Both the position numbers and the translations under genes were made by a program. A stretch of 64,000 nt of DNA from Ochotona curzoniae (taxonomy: Eukaryota; Chordata; Mammalia; Lagomorpha; Ochotonidae). Below the pieces are notes generated by a model. It did not search any database and was not told where the DNA came from. It saw only the letters and a program-made list of their open reading frames with translations. Where the stretch lies: the NCBI RefSeq assembly GCF_017591425.1, contig NW_024466599.1:21428001-21492000 (forward strand), written 5' to 3'. This document shows, piece after piece, positions 47,091 to 57,482 of this stretch. Within the stretch, counting starts at the first letter, position 1; every line of letters starts with the position of its first letter.

Positions 47091-47408
47091 TGGGGCTAGT
47101 GCTGCAGCATAGCTGTTTAAACCTCTGCCTATGCTTCCAGCATCCCACATGGGTGCCACTTCGAGTGCTGGCTGCTCCACCTCCAACCCAGTTCCCTGTT
47201 AATGTGCCTGAGAAAGCAGTAGAAGAAGACTCAAGTGCTTTAGCCCATGCACCTATGTGGGAGACCTGGAAGAAACTTCTGGCTCCTAGTTTCATGCCAG
47301 CCCAAGTCTAGCCACTGTGACTATTTGGGGAGTGAGCTAGTGGATGGAAGATCTGTCTCTCCCTTTCTCTCTGTAACTTTACCTTTCAATTAAAAGTAAA
47401 ATCTTAAG
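47091..47408 (+). mobile_element. C-type SINE, full length
   Basis: It runs from 'ggggctagtgctgcagcata' through 'ccagcatcccacatgggtgc', the B box 'cttcgagtgctgg' and 'tttggggagtgagctagtgg' to 'tacctttcaattaaaagtaa'. Confidence 0.92.
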
Positions 47409-47576
47409 CAAAAAATGTAACTTCGCATACATATTCATATTTGGTGATTAATTGTAACTTTTCTGGATTGTGGGAGTAATCTACGTTTGGAAAGCAGAAA
47501 TGTGCACAAACATTACTGTAGTCCCACAGCCCATAAATAGTGCTCTAGTTTTGGCCTGCTTCTTTTAGGTTATTTG

Positions 47577-47770
47577 GGTATCTCAAAAAGTTCATGAAAA
47601 AAATGGATTAAGTTTATTTTGGTGCAAATTTTTTTTTTTGAAATTCAGGTGTAATTTTTTGATAGTGTTCATTCTGTGGACTTTTTAGGTAAAATATTAT
47701 GCATTTTATAAATTTAACAGTGTAATAAAGAGCTTTTAACCCCATTTTTTCTGTGAGCTTTTAAACATAT
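47577..47770. repeat. Unclassified interspersed repeat
   Basis: The ends resemble one another in inverted form: 'caaaaagttcatgaaaaaaa' at the left and 'ttttttctgtgagcttt' at the right, with 'tttattttggtgcaaa' inside. This suggests a non-autonomous DNA transposon remnant related to the fragment at 1533-1605. Confidence 0.4.
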
Positions 47771-49735
47771 TTTCATATTCATAGCTAGAATGATTAAAAT
47801 TTATTTAAGGAATTGACTCTTGGGATTGTAGGGTTTTGTCAAGTCCACACTCTACAGGGTAGGCTTGCACGGTGGAGATTCAAAGGAGGGGTGCAATTTG
47901 AGACTGGAGGCATCTTTTCTTCTTTCTGTTGAGGCCTTCAATGTATTGAATAGTGCCACCCACTTTGTAATCTGCTTTACTCAATCTAGTGATTTAAACA
48001 GTCACGTTAAAGAAATACCTTCATAGAGACACTGAGAATGTCTGACCATGTACCTGGGTACTATGACCCCTTCCCATGGACATGTATAATTGGCATACTT
48101 TGATGCTGAGCTGCATTTCCTTGATTTGGAAAGAAAAGCTTTTTCTAGGTTTTAACTATACCAGCATTTCGTTTAATATTGGTACCTGCAGCTTTCTATG
48201 CTAAACAAAGCTTTAATTTCATGAAGTGTACATTCTATGAAGAAAGGCAGATAAAAACCAGGAAGATAACATTAGATAGTTCTAAGTGCTTTGCAGAGAA
48301 ATAAGATGAGGTATGGAGCTAGAGGAAAAAAAGTAGGGGTAAGGTGCTATTTTATACAGGGTGGTTAGATGGCCTATGTAGTAAGTTTATTTTTACGTAG
48401 GGGCTAATAAAGCACAAGCTGTGAGGCTGTGTGTGTAAAAGGCACAGGTGAGGATGTGCTGTGAGGCGCATTGCAGAGCAGACTGAAGAGTAGGAAGTGA
48501 CAACGCATCACTGTGGCGTCTCTTGGTTTCCCAACCCGTTGACAGCCCTGTGACACTAATCTGTACACGGTCTTGTGGTCTCAAACCCAGAATATTCCTC
48601 TAGGTGTGAGAGAAGTTTTGGAACTGTTCATGTTTAGGAGGCGCCTTTACTTTTCATTTACTGGGGGTCTCTGGGCTTTTTATTCAGTTCTTTATATATT
48701 AGAGGGATCGACTCTTCTCAGATTCATTTTCTCTATTACAGAAATGTTGTAACATTGACTAACAGGAATATTCCTTGAATATTTTGTTATGTGGACTGTA
48801 TCAATGGTTTCTGGAGGATTTGAGGAACCCAGTCATCTTAAATTTACTCCTGGGAAAGTTGCTGTTATTCCAAATGTTTTTTTCAGAAAAGGAAAGTTTT
48901 GAGAATAATTTCATTAATTTACAAAGAGGAATTGAATCTTTCTTTAGAGTTGGAGTAATAATCTGTGAGTTTCAGGATGCAGCTGAGGATTGCAGATTCT
49001 AACATCTGCTGTCATCAGGAAGAATTTCATGATCTCTCCCAGCAGTGGAGGCCACATTTCTGAGCACTTTGCTTTTGCCAAATGTATTTGCTGAATAATG
49101 AGTTTGGTTCTTCTTGGAACTTGTAAAGTTACCTCATGGAATGGAAAAATAAGTTTTTGCCAATAACTGGAACATATACTTGACTCTGTATTCAGCCAAA
49201 CCATGTTCAGATGTTTGTACATGATGTGCTAATCGTGTGCCCATCTGTTGTGGTGGGGTTTTGGTCAGTAACGTTAGCATGCCCTGTGCTTGAGCAGGAC
49301 AAAAATTTCACTTTGCATTGGAGGCCTAAATTATTGGGTTAAAAATGTTGCTCTGATATGTTAGATTGCTAGTTATTTCTTCTTGATGTCTGCATTCTTA
49401 TATTTTGTTAGTTTTTTGTTTTATTAGGATTTTATATTTTAGTATATGAGAAGTATATCATGGAAATTTTCATTGATTATTGTACTTCAGTTTTTATTGC
49501 ATATTGACTTTTCTGTAAAACCATTTGAACAATTTTAAAGATTTGGATACAAATTCCAGAAAACGGCTATAAAATGTATTAAAAATACCTTATTGTAAAA
49601 ATTTTTAAATTCCCATAAGTAGGTATAGGATTGTTGTAAGGGCATCTAAAGTATTTGTGTCTTCTCAATTCCGTATTCTTGTTCACAGAACAGTTTAGTG
49701 CTATCTTTATAGTTTTTTTTAAAAGAAAATATTCT

Positions 49736-49796
49736 GGGCTGGCATGATGGCTCAGTTGGCCCATCCTCTGTTTGCAAGCATCAGCATCCCATATGT
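49736..49796 (+). mobile_element. C-type SINE head fragment
   Basis: 'gggctggcatgatggctcag' and 'gcaagcatcagcatcccata' match the first 60 nt of the SINE. The rest is missing. Confidence 0.8.
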
Positions 49797-49827
49797 CATT
49801 TTTATTTATAAACATAAGTAAATTTTT

Positions 49828-50105
49828 TTTTAAAAAAAGATTATTTTATTTATTGGAAAGGCAGTTACAGAGAGAAGGGGTCATACCTTCCCAGGTGACC
49901 ACAGTGTCTGGGATGACCCAGGCCAGGAGCCAGGGACTTCTTCTGGGTTTTACACGTGGATATAGGGCCCAAGGACAAGGACCTTCCGCTTTCCTTTTTG
50001 TAGGGAGCTGGATTGAAAGCAAGGCATCCATGACTTGAACCGGTGCTCTTATGGGATGCCACCACTGCAGGCAATAGATTGACTTGCTAGGCTACAGTGC
50101 CAGCC
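49828..50105 (-). mobile_element. C-type SINE, reverse orientation
   Basis: The tail is 'aaaagattattttatttatt', followed by 'ggaaaggcagttacagagag', 'ggatgacccaggccaggagc' and the head 'gctaggctacagtgccagcc'. It ends less than 100 bp before the acceptor of exon 4. Confidence 0.9.
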
Positions 50106-50199
50106 ACTTAATTGCCATCTTTATCAAAAACAGCCTGTACTAATTTTCTCCCCTCATGTCTCTATTTTGTGATATCTAAAGAGCTTTTGTTTTGTTCAG

Positions 50200-50316
50200 A
50201 AAATAGCAAGGCTCGAAGTAATGATTTTGCCGAAAAGAATGGACTTCAGAAGTATGAGTATGTCTTACATCCCAGAACTACGGGCTTTACTTTTGTGGTG
50301 GACCGTCTGAGAGAAG
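50200..50316 (+). CDS. LCLAT1: LCLAT1 coding exon 4 (residues 171-210)
   Basis: The acceptor is ttttgttcag ending at 50199 and the donor is gtgagc from 50317. The 117-nt exon completes the split Glu codon and encodes NSKARSNDFAEKNGLQKYEY, then VLHPRTTGFTFVVDRLRE. It leaves after the first base of a Gly codon. The HPRTTGF block is a conserved part of the LCLAT1/AGPAT5-type subfamily. Two small differences from human as I recall it are Ala for Ser in SKAR and Asp for Ala in SNDF. Like exon 3 it is a multiple of three with symmetric phase. The next coding exon, with the C-terminal transmembrane segments, is not in the window. Confidence 0.97.
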
Positions 50317-51963
50317 GTGAGCATTCATTTCAGAATGTGCATATTGATAAAGTAACAGCAATTACTAAACTTTACAGCCCTCTGAAATTCATAGTGAATG
50401 TTTTCATGCTTGATTACGATACTGTATTTTAAGTCAACCCACGTACTAAAAGGTGATACATATGCTATCATTGTTAAAGACAATTTATTTTCCCTTTTGA
50501 AAACCATAGACTATAACATATAATCAATGTAATTCCATTAAAAAGTATCTCAGTGGCAAAGCTGTCTAAATATCTTATCACTTATAATACCCATGTAGTT
50601 GGCTTTTAGAGTTTGAGAATAAATCATTTTATTCATTATTATAATTCTCTGCAGTTTAAAAAAAACTTTGCATTCATTATTTCACTGAAGTAACTCTTGT
50701 TGATCAAAAGGCAAGGTAGTGCTAGCTCCACGTTACAGCGGATAGAATAGACATCCAAAGTGCAGGAGAAGAGCTTCATTTGCATACTTTCCAGTTTGTA
50801 TCTCATACTGCTGCCTCCACTTCTCTTTTGGGCTGTGTCCATTCACGGGTATATGGAGAACAAGGATATTCTGTTGATAATATCTCTCTCACTAAAATGT
50901 TTTAATTTTGGCATTTTGGTAATTTAAGAAAAACTGCTTGTACTTTTATTATAACTGCATTATGTACATGTTTCTGTCCATCACTGTCTCCACACCAGTA
51001 AAAAAAGGGAATTCTGCAAAAATAATGCCCAAGTGTTAATTTTACTGCACAATTTGAAAGCCAGTCATCTAGCAGAGGAATCTTGTTGATACTGTTTTTG
51101 CTCTCCACTGTGATTTCTAACACATGGTGACATCTGGGACAAATTGTCACTTTTTTCTGGTAATTATACCTTTTTCTAAAACTGCCTGTGCCTAGTGCTG
51201 AAAGATTTAGAAAAGGTTTTTAGTGGCCGTTCTTTCCCTATATGGGATAATAGTGTTCCTTTAGACTTTTAATGTACTTTCAAATATAACTACCACATTG
51301 AAGCATCCTTACTACTAAATATTCATGATTTTAAAGAAATGTACACAGTCCAAAATACCTTGATATGGTAAACTAAAATTAGTGTCTCAGTTAGTTTGTT
51401 TTGCTCTTGAAATTGTGTAGTTGTACTTAACATGACAGACTTGGAGGACTACAGAGAGCACCTGTCCACTCCTGTGAGTGTGTAGAGAGCCATTCTGTGT
51501 GCTGTGCAGTAGAGGCACCACGACCTTGGGATGGTGATGGTGCTTTTTTTCTCTTTTCTTTTTGTTAATGTTTTACAGTTTACTGTGACGTCTAGTTTGG
51601 ATTCATCTGTCTTATCAATATTTTCCAATTTTAATAATGTCTTCAAAGGTATTCTTTGATATTATAGAATACATTCATTTAGTGAAATTCTTTGATAACA
51701 AAAATATGCCTTTAGAATACATCTTTCATTATGAAAAGTTTTTGAAGTGTAGGCAGGATAACAGATTATTGTGCGGTGGATAAGGATGTATCTTGAGCTC
51801 TCTCTTCTGAACTCAAGGAAATATTTTAGTTACGAAGTAAGTTGTAACTTTGAGGACTGTGTATTACTTAGTCTTTATGTTATGAGTCAGCAACAATAAT
51901 AAGTGATTTTTCTTGCTGGGATGGGCAACTGGTTATCTCCTGCTTATCAGTAGAGACAGAAAT

Positions 51964-52001
51964 ACACACATACATACACATGCATGCACATGTGTGCACG
52001 C
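51964..52001. repeat. Imperfect (CA)n / alternating purine-pyrimidine tract
   Basis: 'acacacatacatacacatgc' followed by 'atgcacatgtgtgcacgc' is an alternating purine-pyrimidine stretch with short palindromes. Confidence 0.8.
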
Positions 52002-52439
52002 AAAGCAGAGGTGGGGTAGAGAGAGAAGGAGAGAGAGGGGTTCAGTTTTCTTTAGTTAGAAAAATGCAATTACATAATTCCATGTATTTCAGATAGAAAC
52101 ATACAATGTGACTTAAGTACTACAAGAATAAAAACAGGAAACAGAATGATAGCTGCATTAACGACAGCAGTTAACATTGAGTATTTGCTAAATACCTGAA
52201 TTATGACCAATATTCTTAACAGTTGTTATTTACAGCTCTTCACTGTAGTTATTATTAATATTTAATTCATAATGCAAAACCAAAGCATAAATTGAGGTGA
52301 AAAACCTCATCACTTATTGGAGTTACTAAATAACCCATGGTCTTTCATGTGTACCTTGTTGTCTCTTGTATTTTAATAATACGATTTTAGATAATAAAGT
52401 CTGCAAATTGTAAGGCACCTTTATAACAATGGTGGACAG

Positions 52440-54700
52440 GATAATTTTCTCCAAGAAAGAATTTAAAAGAAAAAATTTTTTTCCAAGATGGCCAAATAAA
52501 GATATTTGCCTCCATAGAGAAACAACAAAGCCAAAACCCCAAAATGTTGAATTTTGAGGTAAGTGTTCAAGGAAGATACAAACTGAATGGATAAAACAAA
52601 GCCATAACACTGTGCTGCCTACAGAAAACTCACTTCACCTGTAAAGGTACACAGACTGCAAATGGAAACCAGAACCAGCAGGAGAGGTTGTACTTTTAGG
52701 AGCTGTACAAATGAAATTTTAAGACAAAAACTGTAAAAAAGTGACAATGAAGATGACTATGTAATTATGAAAAGAGCAATAAAGCAATAATATATGATAA
52801 TTATAAATACAAGAGGCAATAAGTTACAGGATATCAAAGTATTTAGTGTTATAAAGCAAACATTATTAGCTATGAAGGGAGAAATAAACTCCAGAGGGAG
52901 CCTTCAGTGCCCCACTTTTGTCCATGGACAGATCACTGAGACCAAAAACTAAAAACAGTTTTGAAAGGAAAATATCAGTTAAGCCATACTATAGACTGAA
53001 TAAGCCTAGCAGACAATTGCAGGACATTCCAACCAATACCTGTAGAGTATATGTTCTTTTCATCAGCACATGGAGCATTATCTAGGATAGAGCATATAAA
53101 AACCCACAAATCAAGTTCAACAAACTCAGAAAAAAACTGAAAGCGCGTATCTTTTTTAACACAACAAGTAAAGCTAGAAACAACAAAGGAATATTTGTAA
53201 GTTATCTAAGTTTATGGAGATCAGACAGCTGCTCCTAAATGAGTGAGTCATCGAAGTCAATAGGGAAGACAAAAACTTCCTTGAACTAATGAAAGTGGAA
53301 ATGCAATGTACTGAAAGTTAGCAGATGCAACAACAGCAGTGCTAAGCAGAATGTTTATGGCATTCATCACAAGCATCCAGAAATTAGAAGATACCAAATA
53401 AGTAACCTAACAATGTGTTATAAGGACCTAGGAAATGAGACCAAACCAGACCCAATGTTAGGAGGAGGAAATAATGATTAGGGCAGAAATAACTAATGTG
53501 GAAACTTTCAAAAGTCATTTGAAAAGGCAAAACTAAGCATTCAGTGAGACTAAGAGAAGCCTCAAATAAAGTCAGTGGTGAAAAAAGGAGATATTGACAT
53601 TGAAACTGAAGAAATAAATGGATCATTAGTGATTAGTATACCAACAAATTGGGAAACAAAGAATGTACACATTCCTGGACCCATATAATTAAGGCAAAAT
53701 TGAATCATGAAGATATTGAACACTTGAATAACACCAGTAATGAGGGTATAGCATGGTAGTGTAATGGCTAAAGTCCTCACCTTGTATGTGCTGGGATCCA
53801 TATGGGCCCTGGCTTGTATCCCAGCTGCTCCACTTTCCTTCTTGCTTCCTGCTTTTGGCCTGGAAAAGCAGTAGAGGTGAGCCCAAAGTGTTGGGACCCT
53901 GTACCCACGTGGGAGACCCAGAAGAAGCTCCCGGCTTCTGTTGGGCTCAACATCAGTCATTGCGGCCACTTGGGAAGTGATCCAGTGGATGGAAGATCTT
54001 TCTGTCTCTCCTCTCTGTATATCTGACTTTCCAATAAAAACGAATAAATTTTTCTTTAAAGGAATCAGCATTAGATTAACTCCTAGTGTGAATATTCCAT
54101 GAAAACCTAGGATTCGATCCAGAAGGCTCCACTGCTGTATTTTGCTTGACTTTAAGGAGGAATAGCACCAGTTCTTTTCACGCTGTTCCAAAAAATTGAA
54201 ATGGAAAGGATCTTTTCAGGCTTACTGTGCTGGGTTCAGCAGTACCTTGATTTTAAAGCCAGTTGGGCACAGCGGCCACAAAAGAACAGTCTAGACCAGT
54301 ATCTCTGATGAACACTGATGCAAAATTTCTCATCCAGATTACTAGCAAATTCAGTCCCATAGCACATCCAAAAGATCCTTCGGCTTAACTGTGTGATTTA
54401 ACATCAATACATCACATCAACATCATTTAATAAAATTTACCATCTATTGATGAAAATTGAACAGAGTTAGATGTAGAAGGAAAATATCAACCTATATGGT
54501 CTTCATTAAGACTGCAAATGACAACCCCACAACCAGCATCATTTTGAATGGGGAAGAGCTGAAAGCATTTTCTCTAAGATATGGAACCAGACAAGGATGT
54601 TGATTCCTAACATTCTTATTCAGTATAGCACTAGAATGTGCCAGAGCAGTTAGACAAGAGAAGGAAAGGCTTTTGATCACCACATCCTATTGATACTGCC
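52440..54700 (+). mobile_element. L1 ORF2 remnant, sense orientation, split by a SINE
   Basis: The sense L1 order is followed: 'gttcttttcatcagcacatg' (53052) and 'taaagctagaaacaacaaag' (53169) from the endonuclease-to-RT region, 'gcaacaacagcagtgctaag' (53327), then after the SINE 'gatgcaaaatttctcatcca' (54318), 'atcaatacatcacatcaaca' (54402), 'gaatggggaagagctgaaag' (54547) and 'ggaaccagacaaggatg' (54582). Numerous stops and indels make it a dead fossil, lacking both ends. The 209-codon ORF on the opposite strand is a by-product. Confidence 0.8.
53745..54060 (+). mobile_element. C-type SINE nested in L1
   Basis: It runs from 'gggtatagcatggtagtgta' through 'tgctgggatccatatgggcc', 'gggaccctgtacccacgtgg' and 'gcggccacttgggaagtgat' to 'gactttccaataaaaacgaa'. 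Confidence 0.93.
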
Positions 54701-55711
54701 AGGGAGACATCTCCAGACATCCCACTTTCTGTAGTGACCTTGTTCGTTTTCCTTGTCAATCTTTCTGGCTTTCTTACTGTTTCATTAGATAACCATCAAT
54801 TATAGTAATGTAAACATATATATGTTGGTTTAGAAAATGTTTCTTGAAAACCTATTTCCTTGAGAATTGTAAGGTTTAGAAAACCCAGTTATAAAGCAGT
54901 GCTGTAAGAGATGTGAACAATAGGTCCCCTAAAGACATAAGAGGAGATCTTCATCTATAGTTACACGGAAGGGTTGATATGAGAATTCAAGAATAGACAT
55001 TTTCCCAGAAGAAAAGATGTTTAAGCATTTTTTGTTACTTCCCAATTTCTTGATTAAGACCTTGTAATATGGTTCTCATCTTCTTTTTAAATTTCACTAT
55101 TTAGAATCCCCTTCATGCAAGGTGAGCTAAAGTATTTGAATTAATTGATCATTTTTAACTATGTCTTAAGCTTTCTTAATTTTGCCCCTGGTTGTGTCTG
55201 TGCAGGCTGAAACCAGGAATGTGTTTTTCTCTCTTTCACCTCCAAGTACTATTTATTCTTCCACTAAGAGTCTGCTTCCCAGAGTTTCCAGTGACAGTTG
55301 ACTGGACTAACTTCTCTAATAGCCCAATAGACCTTTTTAAATAGCTGCCTGAATACATTTTACCTCTTCCTAAAAGGGCAGTAAAAGCTATGTCACGTAG
55401 ATCATTAGGGACAGAGATTTTATGTCTTAATCCAAGGGCCTCCTTTCTACCTTTATCTTATTTCTGCTTAGAGCAACATTTGACAGTGTTGATTCTTCTT
55501 CCTAGACAGTTTCTCTTCAGTTTTTGTTTCTCTTTGTTTCTTTGGCTACGTCTAAGATTCTGATCCAGGTTCTTCTCTGTCCATGGCTTGAGTGTCTGTG
55601 TTCCTCATAAGGCTCCCCAGAGGCTGTTGGCTTATTATCCACGTACTGATGCTTTCTAGGTGTCATTCCAGAAGGTCTCCCCCTGCCGCCCCATTCTTTT
55701 TATGGGAGGGC

Positions 55712-56011
55712 ATACGATTTGTTTTCATTGGAAAGGCAGATGTATCAAGAGAAGGAGAGACTGAGAGAAAGATCTTTTGCCACTGATTCACTCCACAAAT
55801 GGCCTCAATGGCTGGAACTGAGCCAGGAGCTTCTTCCAGATCTCCTGCATGGGTATCGGGTCCCAAGGACTTGGGCCATCCTCTGCTGCTTTCTCAGGCC
55901 ACAGACAGAGAGCTAGTAGGGAGAAGTGTAGCAGCTGGGACATGAACCAGTGTCCTTATGGGATGCCGTGCTTGGAGATGGAAGATTAGATGGTTTAGCC
56001 ATTGTACCCCT
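55712..56011 (-). mobile_element. C-type SINE nested in L2
   Basis: Reverse orientation: 'cattggaaaggcagatgtat', 'agatcttttgccactgattc', 'ctcaatggctggaactgagc', 'ctgctttctcaggccacaga' and the head 'ggtttagccattgtacccc'. Confidence 0.9.
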
Positions 56012-56182
56012 CTCAAGAAGTCTGTTCTGAGTTCAGGGCTTTATGTGTATCCTTTGCCACTTGGCGATCCTACAGGCACTTCTGCTTCAGTGTGTTCATA
56101 TCCTGAATGGAACTTGTCAGTTCTTCCTCAACTGCTATCCTCCTCTATTCCCACATGTGATACTGATGATAATGCCTAAAGT

Positions 56183-56362
56183 TCATTGTGTCCTTATGTG
56201 CCAGGAGTATTCTAAGCAATTCACGTGAATTAGTTCATGTAATTCTGGTCATTCTATGGATAAGGACACTGAGGAATAGTGAAGTTGAACAACTAGTCCA
56301 AGATTACTTAGCTTTTAAATGGCAGATCTGGGAGTCTGGCTGCACAGCTTTTGCCTAAGGAT
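56183..56362 (+). mobile_element. MIR element
   Basis: 'cattgtgtccttatgtgcca', 'gtattctaagcaattcacgt', 'tggataaggacactgaggaa', 'caactagtccaagattac' and 'ctgggagtctggctgcac' follow the MIR consensus closely. Confidence 0.85.
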
Positions 56363-56644
56363 TGTGTATCATTAATTCCATTGCCAAGCTAGAAGCCTGG
56401 GAGGCATTCTTGCCTTACCCCCTCTGCCTTTCTTATATACAGTGGAATCCCAAGGAAGCCTTATTATTCTGCTTGGATATCTCTTTCAAACCAATCCTTT
56501 CCTTGGTATTCACCCTGCCATCCTGATCTGGGCTTCTTTTTGTGTTTCCACTTAATTATCGAACACCTGTTCAACTGCCTCCATAACACTGATCCTTTCT
56601 TCATGCTATAATGGAGCATCAGGCCTTTTCCAAATTGAGGGTGG

Positions 56645-56905
56645 CAGCATGCCAAGTTAAGTACTCAGGCTCTGTAGTTGAAAGATGTGGTAGGAATCAG
56701 GGCTTTGTGAGGTTTAGCAACGTGATTGGAGAGGTCGCTTTTCTTCAGTGAGGCCCAGCTTCATCGCCTGGAAAATAAGAATTGTGATAGTACTTAGTGT
56801 ACAGGCCCTTACAGAACCCTGATGGAGACTTTGTGAAGTCATGCTCAAAAAAGCTGTTAGCATAGAATCTAGAGTTTAGGAAGTGCAAATATGCCTTGGA
56901 AGTTT
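56645..56905 (+). mobile_element. MIR element, nearly full length
   Basis: 'aagtactcaggctctgtagt' at the tRNA-like head, 'tggaaaataagaattgtgat' in the core and 'agcatagaatctagagttta' at the 3' part follow the MIR/MIRb order. Confidence 0.7.
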
Positions 56906-57280
56906 CTAGCAGAAATCTTTCCTAGGTTTTACAGTGCTCCAAGAACACACACACTCTTTAACATGATTTACTGCATTCCCTCTGGCCTTATCTTCCGTCT
57001 TCCCAGGGGTAGGGTTTGTTTGAGCTTCAGTGAAATGCTTGACACAGCTCCCTGAGCTTTCTGCACTGGAATGTAGCTCCTCCTCTGCCTGTAGCTCTTC
57101 CTTTAGACAGTCCGTTTAGGAAGCCTTCCCAGCTCTCCTGGGTTTGGTTAGTAGCATTCCCTGTATGAATGCTTTCCTGCTACACTGACTATATATAAAA
57201 TCCTTTTATCACTTTGTAGGTTGTCTGCTTTACCCATTGACTCTGTTTCCAGACCATGAAAAGCTAACTCATTGTTTCTC

Positions 57281-57440
57281 CTCTAGGCTTTAGCACAGTT
57301 GCCTAGGATGTAAAGAATAACTCTTCAGGAAGGGGAGGGCTGAGGGCTAGGATGGGATGGGGTGGTGGTGTGTTTGTGTTGTTTTCCCTCTAGGCTTCAA
57401 CAGTTGTCTAGGATGTAAGGAATAACTCTCTGGCAGGGGT
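57281..57440. repeat. About 50-bp block duplicated at 107-bp spacing
   Basis: The block starting ctctaggctt at 57281 (continuing with 'gcctaggatgtaa' and 'gaataactct') recurs at 57388 with small changes (cagttgtctaggatgtaagg). A G-rich spacer (ggggagggctgagggctagg) lies between. The second copy runs straight into a GT microsatellite. Confidence 0.85.
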
Positions 57441-57482
57441 GTGTGTGTGCATATGTGTGTGTGTGTGTGTCTGTCTGTCTGT
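57438..57482. repeat. (GT)n(CTGT)n microsatellite
   Basis: GT repeats with one 'gcatat' interruption pass into 'ctgtctgtctgtgtc'. Confidence 0.93.

Larger units (their letters stand above)
45888..50199 (+). other. LCLAT1: LCLAT1 intron (4,312 bp) between exons 3 and 4
   Basis: A GT-AG intron. SINEs are listed separately. 45888-46157, 46456-47090 and 47771-49735 hold nothing I can identify; the last is the longest repeat-poor stretch of this intron. Confidence 0.92.
55440..57310 (+). mobile_element. Long ancient L2 (CR1-type) LINE copy, interrupted
   Basis: L2 landmarks occur in sense order: 'gagcaacatttgacagtgtt' (55472); 'cacttggcgatcctacaggc' (56058) and 'gaatggaacttgtcag' (56105); 'gccattgccaagctagaag'-like text near 56380 and 'ctgttcaactgcctccataa' (56568); then 'ctgcactggaatgtagctcc' (57061), 'aggaagccttcccagctctc' (57118) and 'cagaccatgaaaagctaact' (57251) at the 3' end. 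It is split by a C-SINE (55712) and two MIRs (56183 and 56645). No frame survives. The preservation of nearly 1 kb of L2 in order is notable for this age. Confidence 0.7.

Noticed and set aside
48775..49222. Overlapping + and - ORFs of 75 and 92 codons in repeat-poor intron
   Set aside because: There are no splice signals around them, no domain, and no codon pattern like the LCLAT1 exons; there is too little to call a gene.
53562..54191. The longest ORF in the window (209 codons, minus strand)
   Set aside because: It runs antisense through a decayed L1 ORF2 and straight across a C-SINE. Its residues are those of the SINE read in reverse, and it has no splice or start context.
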